From the NCBI GenBank assembly GCA_014529385.2, contig CM043956.1, positions 59,467,120-59,531,119 on the forward strand: a DNA stretch of 64,000 nucleotides, written 5' to 3'. The DNA comes from Adiantum capillus-veneris. Lineage: Eukaryota; Streptophyta; Polypodiopsida; Polypodiales; Pteridaceae. The position numbers and the translations under genes are program-made. Under the pieces are notes generated by a model. The model did no database searches, was not told the DNA's origin, and worked only from the letters and a program-made list of their open reading frames with translations. This document shows, one piece after another, positions 11,428 through 22,898 of the stretch (position 1 is its first letter; every line of letters begins with the position of its first letter).

Positions 11428-12317
11428 TGTCATAAAATCTAATATCTAACTATACCCAAATGATTTTCTCATATTAAAACTGATCACTTAATGTGAGAGA
11501 ATAAATGGGAACAAGAGTTAGAATATAGATATGTGCTGTAGATGCATCTCAGCACGGGGCCAAAGGTAATGGGCCCAAACGGGAGATGGTCTATCAAAGA
11601 GAAATGCTAATGGAGCTTAAAAGACCCTAGGGTTAGCTTCATTAAAGACTTCCAATAGCTAGTGTGAAAAGCCTTGGACCTTAGGTAAGCTAGGATGTGC
11701 TTGAGGTGGGAACCCAGCCGAAGCTTAGGTGCTTGTCGTACTAGATGACTGAGAAGCTTGAGGTGCTTGTCGTGCTTGATGACTGAGATGCTTGAGGTGC
11801 TTGTCATGCTTGAGATGCTAGGGTTGTACTTGAGATGGGAACCCGGCCCAAGCTTTGAAGGGCTTAAGGGCCGAGCTTGTGGTGGGAGCCCAATGTTGAG
11901 GGGCTTGAGGTGTCAAAAAGTCAACAAGGGTCCCTACAGGGAGGGGGCGAGCCCTACAAGTTGGGCGCATGAGAGAGAACACACACACCCTCACACAAGG
12001 CAATCCTAGACCAAGGAGGCAACAAGGACACATGTCAAGCTCCTCTCCATGTTTCCCTCACAAGGTGCCTAAAGCCTATTGGTTGGCCTCTCAAGGGGTC
12101 CAAAGAAATTAGTTTATTTAATTAATTTTTAAAGCATTATCCAAGCCCTCTCTCTCAAAGGGGTAAGAAGGACACTTGTCCTTATGCTACCCTTGTTGCT
12201 TGATATGCACTAAGCATGTGATTGGCCAGTGGCCAGGCTTGAGGAGGCCCAATCAAATGCAGTCTAGTACGAGAAGAGGGGGTCGACCCAAGCAAGTAGA
12301 GGGTGTGCTTGCCCATA

Positions 12318-12348
<31 letters not shown>

Positions 12349-13020
12349 AGCTCATTGTGTGAAGTGCAAAGTGCAAGAGCTCCATCTCGTTCTCCAAACT
12401 TGTTGAGAAGTTGAGAGACTACATGAATACTCTTGGCTATGGAATGCAAATCCAACCAAGAGCCATGCTCCAATGTTTAAGCTTGCCATCTTCTCCATCT
12501 TCATTACTATGCTATTATGTATATTAAGCAAGAAGAGTGATGATAAGTGAGGAACTATTTCTTTCTCCTATGAATTTTCTTATTCTTCTTCCCTACCCTC
12601 ATTCCCCGCTAGCTCTCTCCACCTTTGAAGGTGTTTGAGACCTTGGGACTGAGGCCGGGGATGGTTAATGCTTTCTACAAAGTCTATGTTATGCTCGTGA
12701 TGCATGAAGCTTTGCATCTTCATTGCATCACCTAGGTCACAAGGAACACAAAGATTGTATTGTACCAAGTCTTTGTTGATGGGAGAATCTATAATACAAA
12801 AGCCTATTGGAGGGTGGACCAGCTCCACATAAATCCAATCCTCACTTGTTGTCAAGTTCTCTAAACTCTATCTCTTGCAAAAGTATTGTTAAGTATAATG
12901 GTTATGTTGCTACCGCTAATTAACTTCACCCTCTATGTTCTCAAAGTAGTTTCACAAAAATGCTCACTCTAATTCTCTTAATTCCGCTATTCTTAAACTT
13001 CATAGTCCATTTCCATTACA
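11428..13020 (+). repeat. Right (3') LTR of the gypsy element
   Basis: 1593 bp. It has the same start and end as the left LTR. Its AC tract (~12335-12348) is shorter and preceded by a 17-base C run that the left LTR lacks. Confidence 0.93.
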
Positions 13021-13591
13021 CTGACACAAGCTTGAGTCCTACTGAGGCTATTGGTCATTGGAACATGGTGCTTTTGGCTATTTAAAAAATTGAGAGCTTG
13101 GTTCATGTCTATGATGATGCGTAGGTCGATACTTGTTGTGGACTTGCTCTACACAGAAGCATGATGGGAGGCTCATTAGTGGTAGCGGATGATGAAGATA
13201 GGCTCACGTGGTTGAGGATTGCGGCCTCTACTCATCAATTGGGCATCACTCTTTGTCTTCCACTACTACACCAACTCCCGCCTTGACCATAGCCGTTGAC
13301 CATAACCGTGGTATTAGGAAATTTTTGGACTCAAATTTGAGCCTTGTAAGAAATGCCATGTCATCGTAGAGAGAGATAATGAGAAATTCATTTTTTCCTT
13401 TCTTATACATCTTTTCCAAAAAATTGAATATCTCCTTCATTACAAGGTATGTTTATTAAAAACCCAAAAAGTAATCCAATCATGTGATAGCACCTCACTG
13501 TCTATGATGGCTAAGAATTCAATGCAAAATATCTCAATCTTCTGCATTTTTGAAAACCAAGCTCTGATTTCAAAATCTCACTGTCTTTGAC
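13021..13591. other. Spacer after the gypsy element; no gene seen
   Basis: No supported coding region. It begins with the probable target duplication CTGAC and may continue the element that the gypsy copy entered. Confidence 0.35.
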
Positions 13592-13870
13592 TTATTCCTT
13601 TTGGGGTGACTTATTCCAAGTTGACTGTCTTTGACTTGTTCCTTTTGGTGTGACTTGTGCATAAGTCCAATATGTCCATTGATGTATCTCCTTTAAACTA
13701 TTGGCTTTGTCTACACCACCTCCATGTCGAGAGTGGCTAAAATAACCAATATGAGCTTGATAGTGAATTTTCTTCATGCCCTGTGTAGACCAAATACCCA
13801 ACGTTCCATATTGCCTGGTGAACCAAGGCATGTGATTACATATGGTATGCTGCATACAAAGCAAGAACAA
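13592..13870 (-). pseudogene. C-terminal fragment of a transposon-type protein, unidentified family
   Basis: A 92-codon minus-strand frame reads HMPWFTRQYGTLGIWSTQGM, then HSRHGGGVDKANSLKEIHQW. The spacing of YGTLGIWSTQGM(E/K)K and HGGG resembles the C-terminal part of large uncharacterised eukaryotic transposon-associated proteins that I recall but cannot name. The relic at 32.2-33.3 kb may be the upstream part of the same family. No start, N-terminus or element ends are present here, so it is a fragment. Two direct copies of CTGTCTTTGACTT(G/A)TTCCTT flank its downstream side (~13580 and ~13625). Confidence 0.45.
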
Positions 13871-14360
13871 TGTTAACCAACAAGTCAGACAGTGGAATCA
13901 GCACTGTGCAAATAGGAGGCTTGTGTACTACCCAACGCCACCTATCGCTTGGTGTTGACCTTGGTGTAACCGACGATGGAGACCTTTTTGGTGATGTGAT
14001 TAAAATTCATGCAGTGGAGTCAATATCAGGCGAATAGGAGGCTTGGGGACTGCCCAACGCCACCTATCATTTGGTGTTGTCCTTGGTGATAAAGACATTA
14101 CAAGAGGCAGTTGAGTCAATACTAGGCAAATAGGAGGCTTGGGACTGCCCAACGCCACCTATCGCTTGGTACTGACATTGGCAAATAGGCGTCGCCCCAA
14201 TAAACATCCACAGACATTACATTTTTTTGAGTCAAGGATCAGACTTGTCGGTCCAATAGGAAAAGGGTAAGGGTGATTGCCGATGAGAGGTGCACTCTAA
14301 CTGGAACATTCAAGGGTTAGTTGGCTAAGCATGGGCGCCGAAGTGTGAATGGGTGAGCTC

Positions 14361-14369
14361 ATATAAAAG
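14361..14369 (+). promoter_or_regulatory. TATA box of the LTR promoter
   Basis: ATATAAAAG lies ~390 bases before the LTR end and is followed by a leader-like pyrimidine-rich stretch, which fits the U3/R boundary of a plant LTR. Confidence 0.5.
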
Positions 14370-14465
14370 TCAACTAAACCTAAAAATCACTCATTATCTC
14401 ATTTGTGCAATTGAAGAGTGCTCTTGCTCCATCTCCATCGTCTTCTTCATCTCCTTGTGTGTGTG

Positions 14466-14468
<3 letters not shown>

Positions 14469-14526
<58 letters not shown>
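14469..14526. repeat. (GA)n microsatellite in the LTR
   Basis: 29 GA units without interruption. Confidence 0.97.
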
Positions 14527-14528
<2 letters not shown>

Positions 14529-14762
14529 GAGCATTACAAAGGCACGACGGTGGCAAGGCAATTAAGCGTGGCACGGTGGTAGCTCCCTCTTCTTCGCGGC
14601 GAGGAATCCTCCACGAAGGCGAGCGTAGGGCAGTGAGTGACACACCCTTGCTCTCTTGAGCTTGCTAGATTAGTCTGGTTTTGTGCTCGTAGCCATTTGT
14701 GGCTCGCACACAGTGTACCGCAAGTCCCTTGCATTGACACGTGCGACAAATGCGCACATTTT

Positions 14763-14780
14763 TGGCGCCGTTGCCGGGGA
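14763..14780 (+). other. Primer-binding site, tRNA-Asp type
   Basis: TGGCGCCGTTGCCGGGGA is an exact complement of the 3' end of plant tRNA-Asp (GUC), the primer used by Athila/Tat-type elements. It lies 4 bases after the LTR end. Confidence 0.9.
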
Positions 14781-15317
14781 AATGCCTTGCACTAAGCTCG
14801 AATAGCACTCTATGCTACTTTGTGGTGCATTATGAAATGTAGGAAAGGTAGAGAAAGAAGGTTGCGTGTTGAGAAGGATTTGTGACCTTTACTGTTTTTG
14901 TTAATAAGGTGTTGCAATGTACTGTGTTTTCTGTTCATAAGGTGTTAGAATTAAGGTAGTAGATCTATAATGTTAGTTCTGTAAGGTACAGTAAGTAGAT
15001 CTGTTAGTTAATTAGTTGTCGTAGTACTGTGTTAGTGTGTAATAGTAGCTCTGTTAGTTGTAAGTAGGTAGGTTAGGTGTGTGTGTACTCGCGTGCGCAG
15101 CGCAGCCGCGACGACCTTATCCCAAAAATTAAAAATTTTAAAATTTAAATTTAAATTTTTAAAGATAGGATCGGGAGCGGAAATATCTTCCAGGTCCAAG
15201 CTCAAGCCCACACTCAGGCTCAAGCCTCAATCACCCTTTAGAATTACTTATCAGGTGTGTGATAGCTTTACCTTTCCAAGTCTAGCTCATCTTTCCCTTA
15301 ATGACACCACGGGTACC

Positions 15318-17593
15318 ATGCCTACCCCAATGATGGGCATGCCAAGAAACATGCAATGGACCTCATTTGTTAGTAAAGCACCAATACATGGTAGCTCAAT
15401 GCCTGCAACAGTACCTATAAGTGTGTACCAATCATATACACCTATGTGTCCTTGTACTCATGTACCCCCTACCCCTCCCATTGTTTCAACAACCTATGCT
15501 CCACAACCACAACACCCAAGATCTTATTTCAATGGGACCATATTGGCTAGCATTAGCATGTCACATCCGACGTCTGCTATGCCGAGGGCCACACATGAAC
15601 TTTGGGCTGCCACGTGGCACAACACCGTACCAAACGTGGAACCCAAGGGCTTCATATGCGCCAAGCCCAATGCCAATACCTACTCCACATGTAGTCTCTA
15701 GAGCGCCTTCACCCACGGTGCCTGCTCACTTGGATGACTTGGCAACATTTGCTCAAGCTATCCGTCGATCTATTGCTGAGAATATGTGTAACACGCCTGA
15801 TAGAGAGCCTAGAAGTAAGGCAGTACAAATAGCCAAGCTCACATAAAAATTTAGTGGAGACGGGGATGTGCGAAAGCATATCGAAGTGTTTGAACAAATA
15901 TGCGATTCTATAGGAGAACACAATGACCTGCATAAGAGTAATTCCTTAAGCTTAACCTTAAGTGGGAAGGCTGGGGATTGGTATAGAACCCTAAGGGTGG
16001 AAGAAAAAACGATTTACCCTACTCTTAGGAGAATGTTCTTGAAAGAATACATACGAGAGGGAGTGATTTGGGGTGTAGCCTCTCAGCTCCAGAAAGCCCA
16101 ACGCAAGGAAGGAGAGTTGGTGAGAGACTTTATTAGTTTCTTGAAGCATTTGAATTCTCATTGTAATCCAAATGAGCACTTCAATATTAATCAATTGCTT
16201 GATAGATTCATTAGGGGATTATGACATGAGGATATCTACAATGGCCTAGTCATTAGAGGTATCACCACTTGGGAAGAAGTCACCACCAATGTGATCCAAT
16301 TGGAGGACAATTTAATGATTCAAGGAGAAAGAGTGTCTATTGAGCCTAAATCTACTAGCTCACAAGCATCGGGGCATCAAAAAATGACCCTAAAGCCTAT
16401 TGCTAAGAAGCCAAAGATATCTGAGATGACTTTACCAGATCTCACCAAGGCCATTCAAGAGAGTCTTAGAGGAAATCATGCTCCACAAAACAATCATATG
16501 TATCCAAGAAGGGAGCAACAATGGTGATTAGTATGCTATGGTCCGCATAGTACCAGTGAATGCCCTTCTTTTAGAGTAAAATTCAATGGCAATTGCAATG
16601 CCTATGGGAGGTATGGTCATCAAGCTAATGATTGCATAGTATTTAAACGTGTGATGGCCAATAGACCAACCTTAGCATGGACAAACACACCTTGAATGCC
16701 TGCATTGATGCCGGCCCATCTCTTGAACAAACATCACAAAACATGGTCCCTAGGCCCCAAAATGTTGTTCAAACAACATCCTTACCAACTCCAGTTCTAG
16801 GACCGCAACCACCACATCCGAGAATCACTTCTGTGAATCAAGTGGGTTGTGAGTCATCTATTGCTTGTTTGGAAGGCTATGGGAAGATATAGACCCTAAT
16901 ATTGCCTATGGGATTGATGCGCTTGAAGAAAGTCCACAATACTACATGGAGGACTATTGGGAATAAGTCAAACCTGTCTATCAAGTAGCTGCTCTTGTTG
17001 CAAGAGGCCAAAATATCAATTACATTGCCAAGAGACCACCTCTTCAATGATATGAGTGTGGAGGTCCACATCATGTGGCCAAGTGTCCTATTAGGCTACA
17101 AAAGAACGCCACATTAATGCAAACCAATCAAGCCAGCACGTGTACAATGCCGATAATCATGTGTAATCGATGTGTCATAGATCATTTGATTGCCCAATGT
17201 CCGAATAATCCAAATGCGCCGAAGATCACGCCAGTAAACTTGATTGAGGTTACAAAGGAGCCATCACAAAGTACACCTGTGGTACCAGTAAATGTACTCA
17301 CACGATCGATGCTCCAAAAACAAAATTATATTCTTGAAGAAAGAGACACGACATCAATTGTCCAATCTCAAAAAAAGAAGAAAACACGAAGGAAGAGATC
17401 ACAAAAAGCAGTGAAGTCAAACCCCAATTCAAAGACCAACATAGGGACTGGTGACCACCCCGTATATATGAACGATGCTGAAGAGGATTCTGATTCAGGC
17501 GAGACCATGGAGACCAAAACGACCACTAAGAAAGAAACCAACAAGGAAGATCATCATGAGCCACAATGGCCAGGATTCAAGAAGAAGATATGA
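15318..17593 (+). pseudogene. Gag of the tRNA-Asp-primed element, broken
   Basis: A Pro/Met/Thr-rich N-terminus (MPTPMMGMPRNMQW) is followed after one frameshift (~15.6-15.7 kb) by the retrotransposon gag core (FSGDGDVRKHIEVFEQI, then LTLSGKAGDWYRTL, then REGELVRDF-type) at ~15850-16220. Stops interrupt one long frame at 15844 (TAA), 16222 (TGA) and 16525 (TGA). Zinc-knuckle-like motifs follow: CYGPHSTSEC (~16530), YECGGPHHVAKC (17050-17090, with a TGA at the expected first Cys) and CNRCVIDHLIAQC (~17160-17200). A Lys-rich region (KKKKTRRKRSQK) lies at ~17380. It would package element RNA. Confidence 0.75.
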
Positions 17594-18081
17594 ACTTATC
17601 CAAACCCTACAGAGGAGATTGAGCGGGTCAAGCAATTAAGGAGTTTGGTAGAAGATACCCAAAGGATCTAGAGCCAGCACCTACGCAGATCCACATTACA
17701 GACACAATGTTCCCTACGCAACAACAACCTCAGAAAGTCCATAGACCCCTTAGCCATACTTAGTGTCATCCAAGAAGAAAGTGACTTAAAGTCATGGGAA
17801 AGTGGGTGTACTCACTTCTTGTTGGAAAGAATGTTTACAAAGGGACTACATGACCCTATTGAAGAAATGGAGATCCCATCTTCCCCACGTCAAGGGACTG
17901 AAGCCCAAAAGGTGCCGTTAAATATTGCCAAATTGATGCATTTCATGGCTTCAGAAGTTAGAACCACCATCATGTCCAAACTATATGGAGACTCTCAGCT
18001 ATTCTTAGCTCTTTGAGCTTTCCTCATTGGAGAACTAAAGGTCGGGCTACCACAATTTTCACGGATGGATGGAGCTAGGAG

Positions 18082-18791
18082 ATGCCAATAGAGGAGGAAC
18101 ACTTAGATCCACAACCCAACCTAGATGAGAACCTTGTTGTAGAAATACCTGTTAACAAGTTGGGACAATACTTTGAGGGCAATGAATCCAATGCAACCAT
18201 ACCAATCAGTACCAAGGGATTAACTGTGAAGGGAGTCCTTGATGGTGGCACTGGGTTAGCATTGTGACTAAAAATTGTTGGGAAACTATGGGAAGACCTC
18301 ACCTTGGGACCACAACCGTAGTAGTAAAGATGGCCAATGGGTCTATTATTAAACCTATTGGGATGCTAGAAGATCTCAAGATCAAGATCTTTGGACATAA
18401 AATAAGAAATATCTTCATTGTTATGGATTTCTCCAAGAACACTAGGACATCTGAGATGATCTTAGAATGTCCTTTCATGAGGGAAGCAAAAATGGTCAAT
18501 GACTGGTCTAAAAGCCATGTCTACTTGCAGTTCCAAGATTCTGTCATTCGAGTGGATCTTGTAACTGGTCGAGCACATCCTCTAGGAAATAGGTTTATAA
18601 TTGATCATAGATCTGACACCACAGTTTACTCGGCCCCATTGCAGTATTGTTATACATGTAAAGTGGACACTAATGTTGGGGGAGATTCTCCTTATATGGA
18701 TGTACTACCTGGAATGACTGAGTCGGACAATGTGGATTGGGTCCACCTAGCAGCAACCATAGAAACTTGGGGAAACAGGGGGATGACCTAG
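18082..18791 (+). pseudogene. First retropepsin domain (DGG type)
   Basis: The active-site-like segment KGVLDGGTG (Asp codon 18241) is followed, after a one-base frame change near 18262, by VTKNCWETMGRPHL and a beta-rich domain ending LECPFMREAKMVNDW, equivalent to the second conserved protease motif (hG-x-W/PW region). D-G-G replaces the usual D-S/T-G, as in several plant gypsy proteases. The acidic linker at 18813-19240 (SSDSSSDSSLEIDRNRK) joins it to the second protease. Confidence 0.65.
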
Positions 18792-19386
18792 GTAACACCT
18801 GAGGGGGAAGAAATGCCACCACTCATACCCTTAAATATGCTAGAAGCAATGCATATAGCTTTTGATGACCTACAAGATGAAGGTTTGACTAGCATTGAAA
18901 CCAATAGCGTCTCACAAAACTATAGCCTACATGATTTGGGGTCAGAATCATCAATTGAAATTGACTTTGAGGATGAAGAATCTGAGTTAAATCGTAGTGC
19001 AAATATGGGGACAAACCATTCAAGGCCCAATGGTACCCTAGATGACAATCTATCCAAGGGAGCAGAAGACACAAGTAGTGATTCATCTAGTGACTCTTCA
19101 CTAGAGATCGATCGTAATCGAAAATTAGACAAGAAGAGTAAAAGATATAAGAGGCGACGATATCGAGAAAATGTGTGTACTAGAATAAATGAAAAGAGAT
19201 CTACCGTAGAATGGCTTAATTATATGGGGGAAGAGCTTTAAAAGACCCAAGCAAGAGTTGAGGCTAAAGAGCGACAACAACGCATAAGACGCCAACGAGA
19301 GGCCAACCTTGGAGTTACACATGCATTCCACGTTGAGCTGGAGGATGATTGATTGGACTCTGACAGACCTCTACGATACCCTATTG

Positions 19387-19690
19387 AGCTAAATAGCACC
19401 TATGGAAAAGTGCTATATAACGCCTTATTGGACACGGGTGCTAAGTATAATCTACTATCACATGGGGTGTGATTTCAGTTAGGGAAGCCACCTCTATTTG
19501 AGAGTATTATCCGAGTTAAGGGTGTCAACAAGAAAAAAATTGTAGTTTTTGGAATCTGACACACTTATGTCAGTTATGACAATGGGGTTGTAGCTCAAGA
19601 CTTTTTGGTCATGCCTGCTGGAACTATGGAGGGTAATATAAACCTAGGACGCACGTGGATGATAGCCACCAAATGCACTATTGATTGGGG
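19387..19690 (+). pseudogene. Second retropepsin domain (DTG type)
   Basis: NALLDTGAKYNLLSHGV (Asp codon 19431) is a canonical aspartic-protease active site. It is followed by FQLGKPPLFESIIRVKG, QDFLVMPAG and INLGRTWMIATKCTIDW, which gives the LGR-x-W-type second motif. TGA codons at ~19469 and ~19557 interrupt it. It lies only ~1.2 kb after the first protease and is clearly different from it, so it is not a recent tandem copy. Confidence 0.65.
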
Positions 19691-19799
19691 GTGTCACAAC
19701 GCATAAACCAACTCTTAACCCTGCCACTCAAGCCATAGTCTCTAAGATATTGCCTCTTAAGGAAATAAAACCCAAAATATTGCATGTCAAAGAGATTGA

Positions 19800-20215
19800 A
19801 CCATATGTCCCCATAGCCCAACTCTCTAGAGCTTCAACTGTCGTAGTTGAAATAAAGCTTGAGACACACAAGACCCATCCTAATATAACAAAGAAAAGAT
19901 ACAAGTGGGTCCCTAAGCTTCTTTAGCGACCATAGTTAGTGTTAAAAGACAGGAGCTTGGTAAGAGACGTCCCAATCGCCCCAAGAAATGTAAAGAAACG
20001 TTGCGTTGGATTCCTAAAAAACTATTGGAAGCCCAAGGCTACTATGAAGGAAATGATCAAATCTGGGTGCCAAAACATAAATTATGCTCTTACTTGTCAC
20101 CTGACCCATGTGAGCCCAATCATGTAGCTCCAAAACGAAATGAGATCGCGGAAAGGAAAAAATCACAGAATGTTACACACTCGCTCTAGAGCTAGTTTGG
20201 GTACCGAAGAAAGAA
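19800..20215 (+). pseudogene. WVPK-motif region, unknown function
   Basis: Three short motifs occur in quick succession: KRYKWVPKLL (~19893-19923), a longer module WIPKKLLEAQGYY then GNDQIWVPK (20007-20075), and LVWVPKKEKFVLP (20198-20230). The longer module recurs twice in the unrelated-looking LTR element at 54.7-55.1 kb. No known domain was recognised. It occupies the place where RT would normally follow the protease. Confidence 0.5.
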
Positions 20216-20546
20216 AAATTTGTTTTACCTAGCTCAGGAATAGGAAAGTCAAATGAAGCTTCTTACTCTTCATGTAGTTCCTATACAAAAATAGAAGCTT
20301 CGACACAACCTCCACATACCATTGTACATATCCATACAAACAAGAAAGAGTTTGCACCTCCCGTTGTAAGTTCACCACCTACAACAACGTTGCAAATAAA
20401 ATCATGGGAGAGTACCTTACCAGCATTGCAACTAGATGAAATGCCTAGGGTGCTCAAAAACTATTGGTCAAAGTCTTCACCCATAACAACTTGGAACAGT
20501 TGGTTTCAAAAGGTGACGACATCATTCTAAAAGGTATGATCTACCC

Positions 20547-20560
20547 AAGAAAGGGGGGAG
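20547..20560 (+). other. Polypurine tract
   Basis: AAGAAAGGGGGGAG directly before TGTTTGCTGACAC, the expected start of a right LTR. Confidence 0.7.
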
Positions 20561-20579
20561 TGTTTGCTGACACTTGTTC

Positions 20580-22898
20580 AACTTTTGACTGTCAGCTTTC
20601 AAGAAATGAGCATGAAATTCTTTGGGCATAGCATCACCTACAAGATACGTGCAGATGGCATCGAGGGCACCCCTTGCCCAATGCACAATAGCAAAACATC
20701 TATCTACTAGAGCTTTGGCCTTCCAACACCATTCAAAATATTCTTCGTATACATTTACTTCTTTGGCAAGTAGACTTGGTAGGCATTCAATAAGCTTGCC
20801 ACCATAAGAGGCCATTTGCATGCCTTTGGAGGCTTGCCCACTTTGTGATTAAGAGTGAAGCACTTTTTGAAATCTGCCAACACCACTTGAAATGATTGAT
20901 GTTGCTCCTTTGTTGTGCTAGTGAGACCCATCAACTTAACCAATCTGTTAGAAGTTGATCAAAATTGCTTGCACCTATTTGCAAGCTTGCCATTTACGTC
21001 GTTGTCAGTTGTGGATTTTCATAATTCCTTCCAAAGCTCCCAAAGGTTAGCTGCCTTATGGTTGGAGCTCTTTTAAATGTCATCTTGGCATGAATTTTTT
21101 GGATTAGCTTTCTTTAAAAAGTATCTTGTATTTTTGTCCACTCTCATTGACACTTGTTAAGAAATCTCATGGGCCTTACCTGTCTTCTTTACAACAATAA
21201 TTGACGTATTTCCACTATGACAACCAATTGAGCTGACAAGTTCCTCCACCTCGGTGGACACCTCCTAGAACTTCTACAAAGGCTTCATTGTGAAAGCATA
21301 GTCAATGTGGAGGTTTAATAGCCTATCAAAAATGTGCATGAAGGCATGTAATGTACAGAAATTCATATTAGATAGAGAAAATGGAAATATGAGGTTCTAG
21401 CTCGTTTCCTTCTTCAATACACGATCCGGTGCATTGAGCATGGGGCATCTTAAAAAAAACACTCCCTTCCTTCATCTCCGACAACAAAATTGCCAGTAGC
21501 TTTGTCTTTATCCTCTTGTCATGAACGCCTTGTACCACCCTTTGCAAAGTTCTTTTGTGGTTTTTGTTTGCTTGGTTTGTATCCCTGAGTTAAAAATGGA
21601 CAAGGATAGAGTGAAGAAGCTACTTGTTTGCAACCAAGCAAACACTTATGGTCTTTAAGTCCCTGCCCAAGTGCTATTCCAAATCAAAGCTAACTAAACC
21701 CTCAACCTTCGACTTCTCATCTGCAAGTTGGGAGTGTATTACTTTTGTAATCCATGAAAGTACTCCATTGGTCTCTTGGGAACCTCAATGGCACCCAACC
21801 ACCATATGTCCTTCTCTGATTGCACAGTAAAGGATAAGGTGGGAGATGGATCCATCAAACCCCTTCGCCTTGTTTTCAATAGGGCTTCATTCATTAAAGT
21901 GACGTTCACCCTCCCAAGATTTTGAACTTTCACTATCTGCGAGTTTCAACACAAAGAAAACCTTTCTACCTATCACTGCATAACATGTAGAAAGAAGACC
22001 TTAGCCATCACAGTCCATCTTCATAAGATTATAACCATAATGCAAAAGTAAGGACATTAACTTTTGGAGGAAACTCATAGAATTAAGCATGGCTTGTTGA
22101 AGCATTTTCAAGTCCGCAAATATATTGTTCCACCTTGTGTAAGGAAACCCCTTCTCTAAAGATCTTGAGCAGTTTTGTTTTGCTTTTCCCTTGTCTTTGG
22201 CATGTATGCAATGTACAATGAAGTAGACATTTGTGTCCTCAATCGTATGTATGCTCCAATGTGAGAGAACATCTTCATTCAAGACCTTCTTTGCAAGGTT
22301 GACCTTGTGCAGAACGAGAAATAGGTTCTCGACAATGTCTCGCTCCCTTAGGGCATCCTTAAGGAGTTGATAGGTAGCCTTGTAGGCCCTTAGGATTGAT
22401 CCCGACTTTGTCGCAAGCATGTTGCATGTCACCTTCAATGACCATATTTGCCAACTAATGCATCAACTCCTTGGTGGCCGCCTCACTAATGCGCTTCCCC
22501 TCAGGGTGAGCACAAATTATAAATCACATCATGTGTATTGAGAGAACTAATGAGAAGGTTGACTTGATCTTCTTGGCTCGATCTATTGGATGCCTCTTGA
22601 ATAAAGTTCCTGAATTTCAATAAATAAAATATAAGTGGTGAATATGAAGTGGAGATGTAGTTGCAAGTAAAGATTGAATCACCTTTTGGCTAGAACTTGT
22701 TGTTTGCATGCTCCACCCGAATATGCAAGAGTTTCGATAGATGCAAATGTAGTGCTTGCATTGTCTTGCACCAAGGAGAGTTTCTTTCAAGTGGTGTTGC
22801 CAAGCTTTGAAATGATGCCCTCCTTCTTCTACATTTCTTGTTGGATGGTTGTAACCTTTCTCTCCAAAGAGAAAATTTTTCTTACAATATCCTAGCAA
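20580..22898 (-). pseudogene. Unidentified decayed protein gene on the minus strand
   Basis: Several minus-strand frames read like consecutive pieces of one protein. 22898-22617 includes KKEGIISKLGNTT in an overlapping frame. 22438-22001 is a 145-codon piece with KATYQLLKDALRERDIVENL and YTRWNNIFADLKMLQQAM. 20943-20522 has KLMGLTSTTKEQHQSFQ, EYFEWCWKAKALVDRCFAIV and GDAMPKEFHAHFLKADS. Amino-acid composition and helix-like periodicity look like real coding sequence, but stops and frameshifts are frequent. I do not recognise the family. It could be a transposase relic or a captured host gene. It starts only ~20-40 bases downstream of the purine tract of the preceding LTR element, in the opposite orientation. 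Confidence 0.4.

Larger units (their letters stand above)
4520..13020 (+). mobile_element. Ty3/gypsy LTR retrotransposon, chromovirus-like, defective
   Basis: A complete but inactive element of 8501 bp. The two LTRs (4520-6147 and 11428-13020) both start TGTCATAAAATCTAAT and end CATTACA. Flanking pentamers CCGAC (4515-4519) and CTGAC (13021-13025) look like a 5-bp target duplication with one substitution. Domain order on the plus strand is gag, protease, reverse transcriptase, RNase H, integrase and chromodomain-like tail, which is the Ty3/gypsy order. A PBS resembling initiator-Met tRNA follows the left LTR and a purine tract precedes the right LTR. The chromodomain-like C-terminus points to a chromovirus. 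Several stops and frameshifts and an RT deletion make it non-autonomous. The LTRs have diverged visibly, especially in their microsatellites, so the insertion is not recent. Confidence 0.93.
13880..14758 (+). repeat. Left LTR (3' part) with internal tandem repeats
   Basis: Three degenerate copies of a 96-122 bp unit begin with CAAATAGGAGGCTTG at 13909, 14031 and 14127; a fourth start is at 14182. The unit core is GCCCAACGCCACCTATCG. The LTR ends ...GCGCACA just before the PBS. Its start was not found. Confidence 0.6.
13880..20600 (+). mobile_element. Gypsy-type LTR element with tRNA-Asp PBS, gag and two proteases, no RT or IN seen
   Basis: The 3' end of a left LTR (to 14758) is followed by a textbook tRNA-Asp primer-binding site, then gag, a first retropepsin (18.1-18.8 kb), a second retropepsin (19.4-19.7 kb), a WVPK-motif region, and a purine tract at 20547-20560. 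A right LTR should start at 20561 (TGTTTGCTGACACTTG), but LTR-like sequence stops within ~40 bases, where a minus-strand relic begins. The 5' limit of the left LTR is not resolved. The tRNA-Asp PBS is typical of the Athila/Tat branch of plant gypsy elements. No reverse transcriptase, RNase H or integrase motif was found in the 5.8 kb interior, so it would need help from another element. Confidence 0.75.

Noticed and set aside
4520-13020. Integrated plant pararetrovirus or organelle DNA
   Set aside because: Domain order, LTRs, PBS and a probable target duplication fit a Ty3/gypsy retrotransposon. No movement protein or organelle genes were seen anywhere.
14353-14643. Frames rich in Ser/Leu or Arg/Glu
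   Set aside because: Produced by the (GA)n microsatellite.
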